Shown here: piece after piece, positions 38,257-47,297 of the stretch
How positions within the stretch are numbered: position 1 is the first letter of the stretch
Layout: each line of letters begins with the position of its first letter
Assembly (NCBI RefSeq): GCF_035599575.1
Contig: NZ_CP141179.1
Span: 558,001-622,000, forward strand
Length of the DNA stretch: 64,000 nucleotides
From: Roseovarius sp. Pro17
GTDB taxonomy: Bacteria; Pseudomonadota; Alphaproteobacteria; Rhodobacterales; Rhodobacteraceae
Direction of reading: 5' to 3'
Program-made: the position numbers and the translations under genes
Notes under the pieces: model-generated
Database searches by the model: none
Told to the model about the DNA's origin: nothing
The model's input: the letters and a program-made list of their open reading frames with translations, nothing else

Positions 38257-38541
38257 TTACTTCAGTTCGACCTCGATGAACGACATCGGCGCGTCGCCTT
38301 CGTTGATCACGTTATGCTCGGTCCCTTCGACGCGCTTATAGACGCTGCCGGCGGGCACATGGTTTTCCTTGATCTCGCCGCCCGGCAGTTCCAGCCGCAT
38401 TTTGCAGTCGGTGAGCGTCGTGATGACGTAATCCATTGCATGTGTATGCCAGCCCGTTTGCTGACCCGGCTCGAAATCAAAGCGGGTGACGCGGGTGCGG
38501 GCGTCGTCGATCAATTGGGTCGCGGTGCATGTCATTGTCAT
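38257..38541 (-). CDS. Small single-domain cupin
   Basis: 94-residue cupin barrel: FEPGQQTGWHTHAMDYVIT and VEGTEHNV give three likely metal-binding His. It converges with ddaH, 16 bp apart. Small cupins of this type are often annotated as 'cupin domain protein' and their substrates are unknown. Confidence 0.8.
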   Translation of the reverse strand: MTMTCTATQLIDDARTRVTRFDFEPGQQTGWHTHAMDYVITTLTDCKMRLELPGGEIKENHVPAGSVYKRVEGTEHNVINEGDAPMSFIEVELK

Positions 38542-38701
38542 GTCGGAGCCTCCGGCGGGAGTATTGGGGGGAACGGTGAATGCCCATCACTCCATAATCC
38601 AGACGGGTTGTCCAGATGATCTGGCCGCTTTGCTTGCCGATGGGGTCTGCAGGGATTAGGAACTTTCAAACGCCCGCGTACGGCAGGGAAAGAGAGACGA
38701 C

Positions 38702-39820
38702 ATGAAACGCGCCCTCATTACCGGAATTACCGGACAGGATGGATCCTATCTGGCCGAGTTGCTCTTGGAAAAGGGCTATGAGGTGCATGGCATCAAGCGG
38801 CGTGCATCGTCGTTCAATACTCAGCGGATCGACCACATCTTTCAGGACCCGCACGAGGCCAATCCCCGGCTAAAACTGCATTACGGCGATCTGACCGACA
38901 CGTCGAACCTGACGCGTCTGCTGGCCGAAATTCGACCTGATGAGGTCTATAACCTTGGCGCGCAGAGCCATGTTGCCGTCAGTTTTGAGGCGCCGGAATA
39001 TACCGCGGACGTCGACGGCATCGGCACGCTGCGCCTGCTGGAGGCGATCCGGTTTCTGGGGATGGAGAAGACGTGCCGGTTTTATCAGGCCTCAACATCT
39101 GAACTGTATGGCCTCGTGCAGGAAACCCCGCAGAGCGAAACGACGCCGTTTCATCCGCGCAGTCCCTATGCGGTGGCCAAGATGTATTCCTACTGGATTA
39201 CGGTGAACTACCGCGAGGCTTATGGGATGTATGCATGCAACGGCATCCTCTTTAACCACGAAAGCCCGCGCCGGGGTGAGACGTTCGTCACGCGCAAGAT
39301 CACGCGCGGGCTGGCCAATATAGCGCAGGGTTTGGAGGATTGCCTTTATATGGGCAACATCGACGCATTGCGCGATTGGGGCCATGCCAAGGATTATGTG
39401 CGTATGCAGTGGATGATGCTGCAACAGGACGCGCCCGACGATTTCGTCATCGCCACGGGCAAGCAATACTCGGTGCGCGAGTTCATTCAGTGGTCGGCGG
39501 CTGAACTGGGCATCGAGCTGGAATTTAGCGGCGAGGGGCTGGACGAGGTTGGGACGGTTAGCGCCGTTACCTCTGACATGGCGCCCGAGGTCAAGGTGGG
39601 CGACGTCATCCTGCGCATCGATCCGCGCTATTTCCGGCCCGCCGAGGTCGAGACGCTGCTGGGTGATCCGACCAAAGCGCGTGAGGTGCTGGGGTGGGAG
39701 CCGCAGATCACAGCGCAAGAGATGTGCGCCGAGATGGTGGCCGAAGATCTGAGAAATGCGCGCCGTCAGCGCATTCTGATCGATCACGGCTACGACCTGC
39801 CGCTTTTGCGCGAGGATTGA
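38702..39820 (+). CDS. gmd: GDP-mannose 4,6-dehydratase
   Basis: Converts GDP-D-mannose to GDP-4-keto-6-deoxy-D-mannose. It is 372 residues, the family length. The coenzyme motif is [15 protein letters not shown], the catalytic Thr/Ser and Glu are in STSELYG (131-137) and Tyr156/Lys160 are in SPYAVAK. First gene of a three-gene run in the same direction, 4 bp before the epimerase/reductase gene; a GGGAAAGAGA stretch precedes the ATG. Confidence 0.96.
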   Translation: MKRALITGITGQDGSYLAELLLEKGYEVHGIKRRASSFNTQRIDHIFQDPHEANPRLKLHYGDLTDTSNLTRLLAEIRPDEVYNLGAQSHVAVSFEAPEYTADVDGIGTLRLLEAIRFLGMEKTCRFYQASTSELYGLVQETPQSETTPFHPRSPYAVAKMYSYWITVNYREAYGMYACNGILFNHESPRRGETFVTRKITRGLANIAQGLEDCLYMGNIDALRDWGHAKDYVRMQWMMLQQDAPDDFVIATGKQYSVREFIQWSAAELGIELEFSGEGLDEVGTVSAVTSDMAPEVKVGDVILRIDPRYFRPAEVETLLGDPTKAREVLGWEPQITAQEMCAEMVAEDLRNARRQRILIDHGYDLPLLRED

Positions 39821-39824
39821 GGAA

Positions 39825-40754
39825 ATGCGCGGTAAAATCCTTCTGACCGGCGGCTCTGGCATGGTGGGGCGCAACATCCGCGCGCATGAGCGTGCGGGCG
39901 AATGGGATATTCTCGCACCTTCCAGCCGTGAATTGGACCTGACCGACCGCGCCGCAGTCAGCACCTACATGGAGGCTGAGCGCCCGGATCTGGTAATCCA
40001 TGCAGCGGGCAGGGTCGGCGGCATCCATGCCAATATGGCCCATCCCGTCGCGTTCCTCGCTGACAATGCGGCGATGGGGCAGAACGTGATCCTCGAGGCG
40101 CACCGCGTAGGCGTGCGGCAGTTGATCAACCTCGCCTCGACCTGCATGTATCCGCGCGACGCGCCGAACCCTCTGCGCGAGGATATGATCCTGACCGCTC
40201 CGCTGGAGCCAACGAACGAGGGCTACGCGCTGGCCAAGATCATGGCGACCCGCCTGTGCGAGTACATAAGGCGCGAGGACGAGGGCGCACTTTTCAAGAC
40301 GCTTATCCCCTGCAACCTCTATGGTTTCTACGACAAGTTCGACCCCAAGCACTCGCATCTGGTCCCGGCCATTATCCACAAACTGCACGTCGCCAAGCAA
40401 ACCGGCGCCGAGACCGTCGAGATATGGGGCGACGGCACAGCCCGGCGCGAATTCATGTTTGCGGGTGATCTGGCCGATGCTGTGCTGCGCGCCGCTAGGG
40501 ATATGCAGGCGCTGCCGGATCTGATGAACGTGGGCCTTGGCCACGATCATTCCATCAACCACTACTATGGCGCTGCTGCCGAAGTTGTCGGATGGCGCGG
40601 CCGCTTTACCCACGATCTGACCCGTCCCGTAGGCATGCAGCAAAAGCTGTGCGCGATAGATCGGCAAGAGGCATGGGGCTGGCAGCCGCAGACATCGCTG
40701 CCCGAGGGGCTAAAGCGCACCTATCGCCACTACCTTGAGGTAACGCAACAATGA
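39825..40754 (+). CDS. fcl: GDP-L-fucose synthase family epimerase/reductase (Fcl/ColC-like)
   Basis: 309-residue extended SDR that epimerises and reduces a GDP-4-keto-6-deoxy sugar with NADPH. Coenzyme motif GGSGMVGRNI; catalytic Ser105 and Cys107 in ASTCMYP; Tyr134/Lys138 in YALAK. It ends in the same 4-bp overlap as the next gene. Alone this would be read as fcl (GDP-L-fucose), but the adjoining ColD-type gene means it could instead be ColC, making GDP-L-colitose. Sequence alone does not separate the two. Confidence 0.92.
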   Translation: MRGKILLTGGSGMVGRNIRAHERAGEWDILAPSSRELDLTDRAAVSTYMEAERPDLVIHAAGRVGGIHANMAHPVAFLADNAAMGQNVILEAHRVGVRQLINLASTCMYPRDAPNPLREDMILTAPLEPTNEGYALAKIMATRLCEYIRREDEGALFKTLIPCNLYGFYDKFDPKHSHLVPAIIHKLHVAKQTGAETVEIWGDGTARREFMFAGDLADAVLRAARDMQALPDLMNVGLGHDHSINHYYGAAAEVVGWRGRFTHDLTRPVGMQQKLCAIDRQEAWGWQPQTSLPEGLKRTYRHYLEVTQQ

Positions 40755-41917
40755 CCATCAAATTCCCCCTCGCGACCTCTTCGTGGGATCAAGCCGAGCA
40801 CGATGCGCTGGCACGGGTCATCGCGTCGGACATGTATTCGATGGGCCCTGAGGTGAAAGCCTTTGAACAGCAGTTCGCGCGCCAGTTCGGGTGCAACTTT
40901 GCGGTGATGGTAAATTCCGGCAGCTCGGCCAACCTGCTGATGACCGCCGCGCTGCGGTACACGACCAACCCGGCGCTGAACCTGCAGCCGGGCGACGAGA
41001 TCATCGTGCCTGCGGTAAGTTGGTCGACAACCTATTATCCGCTGCACCAATATGGGCTGCGGATGAAGTTCGTCGATATCGACCTCAACACGCTAAACTA
41101 TGACCTCGACGCGCTGGCGGAGGCTATAACCGACCGTACCCGTGCGCTGATGGTGGTCAACCTACTGGGCAATCCAAACGATTTCGACGCGATCGAGCGC
41201 CTGACCCAAGGCCGGAATATCGTGATGATCGAGGATAATTGCGAATCCATGGGTGCCACGCTGAACGGTCGCGAATGCGGCACCTTCGGCGTCATGGGCA
41301 GCTACTCGGCTTTTTTTTCGCACCACATCTCGACCATGGAGGGCGGCATCGTCGCCACCGATGATGAGGAGCTTTACCACATCATGCTCAGCCTGCGCGC
41401 CCATGGCTGGACGCGCAACCTGCCCAAACATAACCACGTCACAGGCGAGAAAAGCGACGATCCCTTTGAGGAGAGCTTTCGCTTTGTGCTGCCGGGTTAC
41501 AATCTGCGCCCGCTGGAAATGTCGGGCGCGTTGGGACAGGCGCAGCTTGAAAAACTGCCGGGCCTCATCAAGGGCCGCCGTGCCAATGGCGCGCTGCTTC
41601 AGCAGCGCCTCGGGAATCACCCGAAATTCATGATCCAACGTGAGGTCGGACACAGCAGTTGGTTCGGTTTCTCGCTGATCCTGCGCGAGGAGGCGGGGCT
41701 GGACCGCAAGGACTTTGTCGAATGGCTGCGCGATCAGGGGTTCGAGACGCGGCCCATCGTCAGCGGTAATTTCGCCAAGAACGAGGTGCTGAAATACTTT
41801 GACTACGAAATCCACGGCGAACTGAAGAACGCTGATTACATCGACCGTCACGGGCTTTTCGTCGGAAACCACCACTATCCGATCCCCGAAGCGATCGACG
41901 CGCTGGCCGACTTCTAA
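40751..41917 (+). CDS. ColD-like GDP-4-keto-6-deoxy-D-mannose 3-dehydratase
   Basis: 388-residue member of the DegT/DnrJ sugar aminotransferase superfamily. The usual Schiff-base Lys is replaced by His191 in the motif SAFFSHHISTMEGG, exactly as in ColD, where His at this position converts the enzyme into a 3-deoxygenating dehydratase. NSGSSANL (56-63) and EDNCESMGA are the PLP contacts. The gene overlaps the fcl/colC-like gene by 4 bp. The expected product is GDP-4-keto-3,6-dideoxy-D-mannose. An RfbH-type enzyme acting on a CDP sugar is less likely because the partner genes use GDP sugars. Confidence 0.88.
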   Translation: MTIKFPLATSSWDQAEHDALARVIASDMYSMGPEVKAFEQQFARQFGCNFAVMVNSGSSANLLMTAALRYTTNPALNLQPGDEIIVPAVSWSTTYYPLHQYGLRMKFVDIDLNTLNYDLDALAEAITDRTRALMVVNLLGNPNDFDAIERLTQGRNIVMIEDNCESMGATLNGRECGTFGVMGSYSAFFSHHISTMEGGIVATDDEELYHIMLSLRAHGWTRNLPKHNHVTGEKSDDPFEESFRFVLPGYNLRPLEMSGALGQAQLEKLPGLIKGRRANGALLQQRLGNHPKFMIQREVGHSSWFGFSLILREEAGLDRKDFVEWLRDQGFETRPIVSGNFAKNEVLKYFDYEIHGELKNADYIDRHGLFVGNHHYPIPEAIDALADF

Positions 41918-41976
41918 AATGCCACCCGGCTCTAACCTGGTCTGAATCTCCGAATTCACCAGCCCGCCACGCGCAC

Positions 41977-42732
41977 TCAGGTCGCGTAATTCGATCCCTC
42001 GTCATCCAGAATCGCCATCAGCTCGGACAGATGCCGCTCGGCTTGATCGGGATAGCCTTCCAGCTCCTGCGCGGTTTTTTCGGCCACGTCGTCGGGCAGC
42101 ACGCGTAGCGGTTGGCCGGTTTGCAGCGCACGAACGTAGGTCTCGGCGGCGCGCTCAAAGTAATACATGCGGTTAAAGGCATCAGCAGGGCTGTCGCCCA
42201 GCACCAGTACGCCGTGATTGCCCATGATCATCACCTTTTTGGACGGGTCTTGCAGCTGCGCGGCGCAACGCTCGCCCTCTTCCTCAAAGGCAAGGCCGCC
42301 ATAGCCCTCGTCGATGACATAGCGATTAAAGAATGTCGCGCAGTTCTGGTCGATCGGCGGCAGGCGGCTATCTGCGAGGCTGGCGAGAACAGTGGCGTGG
42401 ATCGAATGCACATGCATCACGCAGCGCGCATGGGGGCAGCGGCGGTGGATCGCGCCGTGCAGGCCCCACGCGGTAAGGTCGGGCGCGCCGGGGCGATCCA
42501 GCGCATCCGGATCGTTGGCATCCAGCTCCAGCAGGTCCGACGCGCGGATGCGGGCGAAATGCGCCTGATCGGGATTCATCATGAACTGTGTGCCATCCTC
42601 GTTCACGGCGAGGCTGAAATGATTTGCCACCGCCTCGTTCATGTTGAGGCGCGCGGTCCAGCGAAAGGCGGCGGCCATCTGGCATCGCGCGGGCCAATGA
42701 TGGATGTTGGGCTGTGTCACTGAGTGGGGCAT
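41977..42732 (-). CDS. Class II aldolase/adducin-family protein
   Basis: 251-residue zinc aldolase-like protein. The metal-binding His are in CVMHVHSIHAT and in GNHGVLVLG. The ATG at 42732 has GGAAGGAA in the expected place. The family includes fuculose-phosphate aldolase and several dehydratase or decarboxylase relatives, so only the class is assigned. Oriented opposite to, and converging with, the gmd cluster. Confidence 0.85.
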   Translation of the reverse strand: MPHSVTQPNIHHWPARCQMAAAFRWTARLNMNEAVANHFSLAVNEDGTQFMMNPDQAHFARIRASDLLELDANDPDALDRPGAPDLTAWGLHGAIHRRCPHARCVMHVHSIHATVLASLADSRLPPIDQNCATFFNRYVIDEGYGGLAFEEEGERCAAQLQDPSKKVMIMGNHGVLVLGDSPADAFNRMYYFERAAETYVRALQTGQPLRVLPDDVAEKTAQELEGYPDQAERHLSELMAILDDEGSNYAT

Positions 42733-43095
42733 GAGCGTTCCTTCCGGATGGGCCATATCGCCCAAGCCTGCGCGATTCGAAGTACTGCATGCAAGCGTCT
42801 CGCGCCGCTGCCCATCGCCCGCGCCGCGCAGTCACGCTGCTTGGCGAAAGGACCGGGTGCGGGGACGGCGGGCCGAAACCCCAATAAAACAAGCGCATTT
42901 TTGGAGATATGCGGCAGTGACGTCACATCTGTGTGCCAAAATCGTCACATCCGAGGTAACATCCATCCCGGCCCGGCGGGGTTCGTTGACACAAGTGGGT
43001 GGAATGCAGCATCAAAGCTACAAGTCGCGTCCATCGTTGGGAGGCGGCGGATCATGACACATAATCATTCCTGCTACTCTGAGGAGGGACACACC
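42733..43095 (+). promoter_or_regulatory. Long leader region of the porin gene with repeated CGTCACATC
   Basis: This 363-bp gene-free stretch separates the divergent aldolase and porin genes. CGTCACATC occurs at 42921-42929 and 42943-42951, 22 bp apart (two helical turns), and a related GGTAACATC follows at 42955-42963. TTGACA at 42986-42991 is a candidate -35. The repeats look like tandem sites for a regulator; none is identified. Confidence 0.5.
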
Positions 43096-44205
43096 TTGAA
43101 AAAGCATCTGCTTAGCACCAGCGCAATCGCCCTGGGCGTCGTCGCACTGGCAGCACCTGTCGCGGCCCAAGAATGGGACGTTTCGTTCGGCGGCTTTATG
43201 AGCCAGCACGTCGCATACAAAGATCTGAGCGGCTCCGCTCTGAACCCTTTCGGCGACTATGACGGCGTCGACATCCACTCGACTTCCGAGATCATCTTCA
43301 CCCCCTCGATCACGCTGGACAACGGCCTGACATTCGGCGTGAACGTGCAGCTCGAAGGCGAGAACACTGGCGGCCAAATCGACGAATCCTACATGTCGAT
43401 CAGCTCCGACACTCTGGGCCAAATCCTGATCGGTTCCGAGAACTCGGCTGGTTACAAGTCCATGGTTGGCGCGCCCGGCGTTACTTCCATGTACATCAAC
43501 TCGCCGTCGATCTCGTCGTTCATCCCCTTCTCGCTGGCATATCCGGGCGGTTTCCGTCAGGCGGGCCTGTCGAGCTACACCGAAGTCGCGGGTAACAACG
43601 ACGTTCAGCGTCTGACCTACTTCACGCCTTCCTTCAACGGCCTGACCGTTGGCGTTTCCTACGCACCTACCGGTGCCGTGAACGTCGCCAACAGCTTTGG
43701 TGGTCCGGACAAGACCCTGGTTCTGTCGGACATCTTCGACATCGGCGTTAACTACAGCCAGACGTTCGGCACGACCAGCGTTACGCTGGCCGCACGCTAC
43801 GGCGTGGGTGATGCGCCGGCCGGTGGTGGGTCCGATCCCGAAACTTGGGGTATTGGCGCACAGGTCGGTTTTGCTGACTTCACTATCGGTGCAAGCTACG
43901 CCGAGAACGACAACGGCGTCGCGTTTGGCGTAGGCGACAACGAAGGCTGGAGCCTTGGTGTAACCTACGACATCGCAGGTCCGTGGGCGCTCGAAGCTCT
44001 GACGTACCAAGGCGAGCAGACAGTCGCTGGTGGCGGCACTGCCGACTACGAAGCCTATCGCATCGGCGCAAGCCGCGATCTGGGCCCGGGCGTTGACTGG
44101 GACATCTACATCGTCCAGTTGGATGCAGACAACGGTGTGATTGGCGCGGGTAACCTCGACGTCAGCGGTACCGTCATCGGCACCGGCATCAACCTGTCCT
44201 TCTAA
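43096..44205 (+). CDS. Outer-membrane porin
   Basis: 369 residues: signal peptide (KKHLLSTSAIALGVVALAAPVAAQ), then a Gly/Asn/Asp/Tyr-rich beta-strand pattern ending with the terminal Phe (GTGINLSF), as for trimeric alphaproteobacterial porins. The start is TTG at 43096: a strong GAGGAGGGA site lies seven bases upstream and the signal peptide starts exactly there. An ATG at 43054 is in frame but would put a hydrophilic stretch before the signal peptide. The codon use is strongly biased to a few codons, typical of a highly expressed gene. Confidence 0.92.
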   Translation: MKKHLLSTSAIALGVVALAAPVAAQEWDVSFGGFMSQHVAYKDLSGSALNPFGDYDGVDIHSTSEIIFTPSITLDNGLTFGVNVQLEGENTGGQIDESYMSISSDTLGQILIGSENSAGYKSMVGAPGVTSMYINSPSISSFIPFSLAYPGGFRQAGLSSYTEVAGNNDVQRLTYFTPSFNGLTVGVSYAPTGAVNVANSFGGPDKTLVLSDIFDIGVNYSQTFGTTSVTLAARYGVGDAPAGGGSDPETWGIGAQVGFADFTIGASYAENDNGVAFGVGDNEGWSLGVTYDIAGPWALEALTYQGEQTVAGGGTADYEAYRIGASRDLGPGVDWDIYIVQLDADNGVIGAGNLDVSGTVIGTGINLSF

Positions 44206-44228
44206 GACCGGTTCGATCCAAAATCATG

Positions 44229-44264
44229 CGGGAGGGGTGGCAACGCCCCTCCCGTTCGTTTATT
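44229..44264 (+). terminator. Rho-independent terminator after the porin gene
   Basis: A perfect nine-base stem (CGGGAGGGG / CCCCTCCCG) with an eight-base loop and a T-rich tail. Confidence 0.85.
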
Positions 44265-44302
44265 TGCGGGTCTGAAATGTAACCTGCATCGAGGCGGGAC
44301 AG

Positions 44303-45181
44303 ATGAGCAAGAAACCGACCAAGAAGAGCGCGCCGCAAAAGCCTGCCGCGCCCAAGGCCAGCATCGTCTGGCTGGCGTCCTATCCGAAATCGGGCAACAC
44401 CTGGACGCGGATATTTCTCGCTAACTATCTGATGAACCCCGAAAAACCGGTGTCGATCAATCAGGTCCACCGCTTTGGCATGGGCGATTCTATCGCCAAG
44501 ACCTACAATATGGTTGCCGCACCCGAGACGCCCGATCTGAGTGATGTCGAGGTGATCTTGCGCCTGCGCGACAAGGTGCTGCGCGGCATTATCGGCAACA
44601 ATGCCGACGTCAATCTGGTCAAAACGCATAACATTCGCGGCGCGGCGTTCGGTACCCAACTGATCCCAGCGCAATATACCCGCTCGGCCGTCTATATCGT
44701 GCGCAATCCCATGGACATGGTGCTGTCCTACGCACGCCATTACGGAATCGAACCCGCCGCCGCCATCGAGGCGATCGGGCGCAGCGACAACGCCAACGCG
44801 ACCGATGGCGCCGCCGTGTGGCAATTCCTTGGTTCGTGGACCGAGCATGTGTGCAGTTGGACCAGCAAATCGCCTTATCCGACCCTCGTGCTGCGCTATG
44901 AGGACATGCTGGACAAGCCTGAGGAGGCCTTTGGCGCGCTGGTCAAGCATCTGGGTGTTCCGCTGGAGGAGGAGAGGCTGCAAAAGGCCATCCGCTTTGC
45001 CAGCTTTGACGAGGTATCGAGCCAGGAAAAGGCCACCGGATTCAAAGAAAACCCCGGCAAAAGCGAGACGTTCTTTACGTCGGGCAAATCGGGCAAGTGG
45101 AAAGAGGCGCTGAGCGATGATCTGATTGAAAAGATGCAGACCGATCACCGCGCCACCATGAAACGGTTCGGATACCTGTGA
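44303..45181 (+). CDS. Sulfotransferase-family protein
   Basis: 292-residue protein that would transfer sulfate from PAPS to an alcohol or sugar. The 5'-phosphosulfate loop is LASYPKSGNTWTR at about residues 26-38 and the 3'-phosphate site is RNPMDMVLSYARH. No signal peptide; the N-terminus is Lys/Ala rich. It is followed after 1 bp by a paralogous gene. The acceptor is unknown. Confidence 0.9.
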   Translation: MSKKPTKKSAPQKPAAPKASIVWLASYPKSGNTWTRIFLANYLMNPEKPVSINQVHRFGMGDSIAKTYNMVAAPETPDLSDVEVILRLRDKVLRGIIGNNADVNLVKTHNIRGAAFGTQLIPAQYTRSAVYIVRNPMDMVLSYARHYGIEPAAAIEAIGRSDNANATDGAAVWQFLGSWTEHVCSWTSKSPYPTLVLRYEDMLDKPEEAFGALVKHLGVPLEEERLQKAIRFASFDEVSSQEKATGFKENPGKSETFFTSGKSGKWKEALSDDLIEKMQTDHRATMKRFGYL

Positions 45182-45182
45182 C

Positions 45183-46052
45183 ATGAGCGGGCTGAAACGC
45201 ATCATCTGGATCGCGTCCTACCCGAAATCGGGCAACACTTGGATGCGCAGCCTGCTGGCGCATTACTTTATGCCCGCCGGACAGGCGCCCGATATCAACA
45301 ACCTGCGCAACTTTACCACCGCCGACGTGCGGCAGGATTTCTATGACGCGGCCCATGGCGGTCCCTACAAAGGCGCGGACCTCAAGGACTGGATGCGCGT
45401 GCGGCCGCAGGCCTTGCGCCTGATCGCGCAGTCGCGCCCCAACCACCACTTCGTCAAGACGCATTGCCAGACCATCCGGGTCGAAGGGCAGGACATCATA
45501 CCGCCCGAAGTGACCGCGGGCGGCATCTACCTGATCCGCAACCCCTTTGACCTTGCGCCCAGTTTCGCGCGCCACCAATCGGCGGATATCGACACGGCGA
45601 TCGAGCGGATGTGCAATCCCGACACGGTGATGGGCACACCCAGCGGCATCTTTGACGTGCTGGGGCGCTGGGATGATCACGTTCATTCCTGGACCAACGC
45701 GCCTGGGCTGAAGCGCCGTGTGATTCGGTATGAGGACCTGCTCAGCAAGCCCGCTCGCGAGATGCGCGGATTGCTGGAAGTGTTCCTTGGCCAGAAGGTG
45801 GACGGGCCGAAACTGGCCAAGGCGGTCAAGGCGACGGCGTTCGCCAACATGCAGAAACAGGAACGCGAACAAGGCTTTACCGAAAAGCCAGAGGGCATGA
45901 CCAGCTTTTTTGCCAAGGGGCAGGCGGGTGTCTGGAAGGACGATCTGACCCCCGCGCAGGTCGCCCGTATCCGCGAGGCATTCCTGCCCGCGCTTGAGCA
46001 GCATTACCCCGAAATGCTGCGCGAGACCGAAGAATTCGCGCGCGGCATCTGA
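45183..46052 (+). CDS. Sulfotransferase-family protein (paralogue)
   Basis: 289 residues with ASYPKSGNTWMR near residue 12 and RNPFDLAPSFARH for the 3'-phosphate site. It is clearly related to the upstream gene, with the same architecture but different acceptor-site regions, so this is a tandem duplication with divergence. Both lie immediately after the porin and not far from the sugar-nucleotide genes. Confidence 0.9.
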   Translation: MSGLKRIIWIASYPKSGNTWMRSLLAHYFMPAGQAPDINNLRNFTTADVRQDFYDAAHGGPYKGADLKDWMRVRPQALRLIAQSRPNHHFVKTHCQTIRVEGQDIIPPEVTAGGIYLIRNPFDLAPSFARHQSADIDTAIERMCNPDTVMGTPSGIFDVLGRWDDHVHSWTNAPGLKRRVIRYEDLLSKPAREMRGLLEVFLGQKVDGPKLAKAVKATAFANMQKQEREQGFTEKPEGMTSFFAKGQAGVWKDDLTPAQVARIREAFLPALEQHYPEMLRETEEFARGI

Positions 46053-46115
46053 CCTATTGGCGTCGCAGCCACAGTGCCTATATCTATGGGTAGCACGAGA
46101 TTAGAGGTGACAGCG

Positions 46116-46703
46116 ATGAACGCGACAGCAAAGACCATTCTTGCGGCGATCGGCCTGATCGGCCTCGCCGCCTGCTCTCCCAACATGCCGGCAGGGCAGG
46201 CCACGCTGGGGCCGACCCCAACGCTGGGTGGTGGTACCTTTACCTCGCCCGGCGGAATCAGCGTAGCGGTGGATGCGCGCAATATCGGCGGGCGCACGGG
46301 CATCTGCGGCGTATGGGCCGAAAGCATTAATCAGTCGGTGATGACCCGCAATTCCGCGCCCAAGATACTCGACAGCGGCGGTGTCACCATGGCGGGCGAG
46401 GCCGTGGCACAAGGCCTCAAATTCCTGCGCCAGGTGAAACCGGCGACATCCTACGCCGGAATGCAGGCCAACTGCATCACGACCGAACGCGCGTGGCGCG
46501 CAGGCGACGAGGCGCGTCCACTCAAGGTGCATTTCCCCCGGCAAATCGTCTTTAACGATCTCGATGGTGGTTTTGGCGAATCCGGCGGCATCCTGATCTG
46601 GTTCCGCCCCGGTGGCCCCGGCGCGCATCCCAGCGACCGCAAGCCATGGTATCATCTAGGTGGTACCAGCGTGTCAGGCGAGATCGCTGCAAGTGATCAA
46701 TAG
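46116..46703 (+). CDS. Lipoprotein of unknown function
   Basis: 195-residue predicted lipoprotein: MNATAKTILAAIGLIGLAAC gives a lipobox L-A-A-C at residues 17-20. The rest has no motif I recognise; one region is rich in Gly. AGAGGTGA lies upstream of the ATG at 46116. Function unknown. Confidence 0.75.
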   Translation: MNATAKTILAAIGLIGLAACSPNMPAGQATLGPTPTLGGGTFTSPGGISVAVDARNIGGRTGICGVWAESINQSVMTRNSAPKILDSGGVTMAGEAVAQGLKFLRQVKPATSYAGMQANCITTERAWRAGDEARPLKVHFPRQIVFNDLDGGFGESGGILIWFRPGGPGAHPSDRKPWYHLGGTSVSGEIAASDQ

Positions 46704-47036
46704 CGCGCGCTTGTGCCGTAGTCGGGGACTGCATGTCATCCGAATATGTGTAACCGGGGGCGTTGATCCAATTACGCGAGCGTCTGGCGGTGGACTGTGT
46801 TCATTCCACTGACGACGCTGCGCATCGCCGGACGGTCCAAGCGCGCACAGCCGAGTTCGTTGCTTGGCCGCGCCTCCGTCAGTCGCAGCGGGTCTTACGG
46901 ACATCTGCGCATCTGAATGAGGCGGGTGACCTTGCGTCTGAATTCGTGGTAGCTGACTCGGGCAGGGGTGGGCATGGACGATCCATTGATCCAGAGTGGC
47001 GGGCAGAATCTGGGGTGTCCAGACGCGCCCGGGTGT
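46704..47036. other. Gene-free stretch before the PLDc_N gene
   Basis: About 330 bp with no convincing reading frame, RNA gene or repeat. The longest open stretches on both strands have unusual composition (Arg/Pro rich) and no ribosome-binding site. The only structure I recognise is the EcfG-type promoter at its right edge. Confidence 0.5.
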
Positions 47037-47062
47037 GGAACCGTAGGGCGCAGAACGGCGTT
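47037..47062 (+). promoter_or_regulatory. EcfG-type (general stress) promoter for PLDc_N-BrkB
   Basis: GGAAC at 47037-47041, 17-bp spacer, CGTT at 47059-47062, in the known EcfG promoter form GGAAC-N16/17-CGTT. It lies 43 bp upstream of the ATG at 47106. Confidence 0.8.
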
Positions 47063-47105
47063 TTGCTCGGATAATCTTATAGAATTTGAAGGATGAGGTG
47101 AATTT

Positions 47106-47297
47106 ATGGTGAACGTGACCGGTGTGGGCAGTTTCATCGTCCTCGTCCTTGACGTTTGGGCGATCGTATCGATTTTCGGCTCGTCCGCATCTACGGGGCG
47201 AAAGGTTCTGTGGATTTTGTTAGTGATCCTGCTGCCGATCCTCGGCTTTATTCTCTGGTTGTTTCTTGGCCCGCGCGCCGCCAAGGCGGGCGGATGA
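47106..47297 (+). CDS. Small membrane protein, PLDc_N type
   Basis: 63 residues with two hydrophobic segments (FIVLVLDVWAIVSIF and LWILLVILLPILGFILWLFLG), matching the PLDc_N family, the membrane-anchor region of phospholipase-D proteins found alone as small stress proteins. GAGG precedes the ATG. Overlaps the BrkB gene by 4 bp; behind an EcfG-type promoter. Confidence 0.82.
   Translation: MVNVTGVGSFIVLVLDVWAIVSIFGSSASTGRKVLWILLVILLPILGFILWLFLGPRAAKAGG

Noticed and set aside
40751..41917. Perosamine synthase or other GDP-sugar aminotransferase
   Set aside because: The PLP lysine is replaced by His, which rules out a normal transaminase and fits a 3-dehydratase.
46763..47284. Short frames in the gap before PLDc_N
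   Set aside because: No ribosome-binding site, no recognised domain, odd composition; I keep only the promoter.
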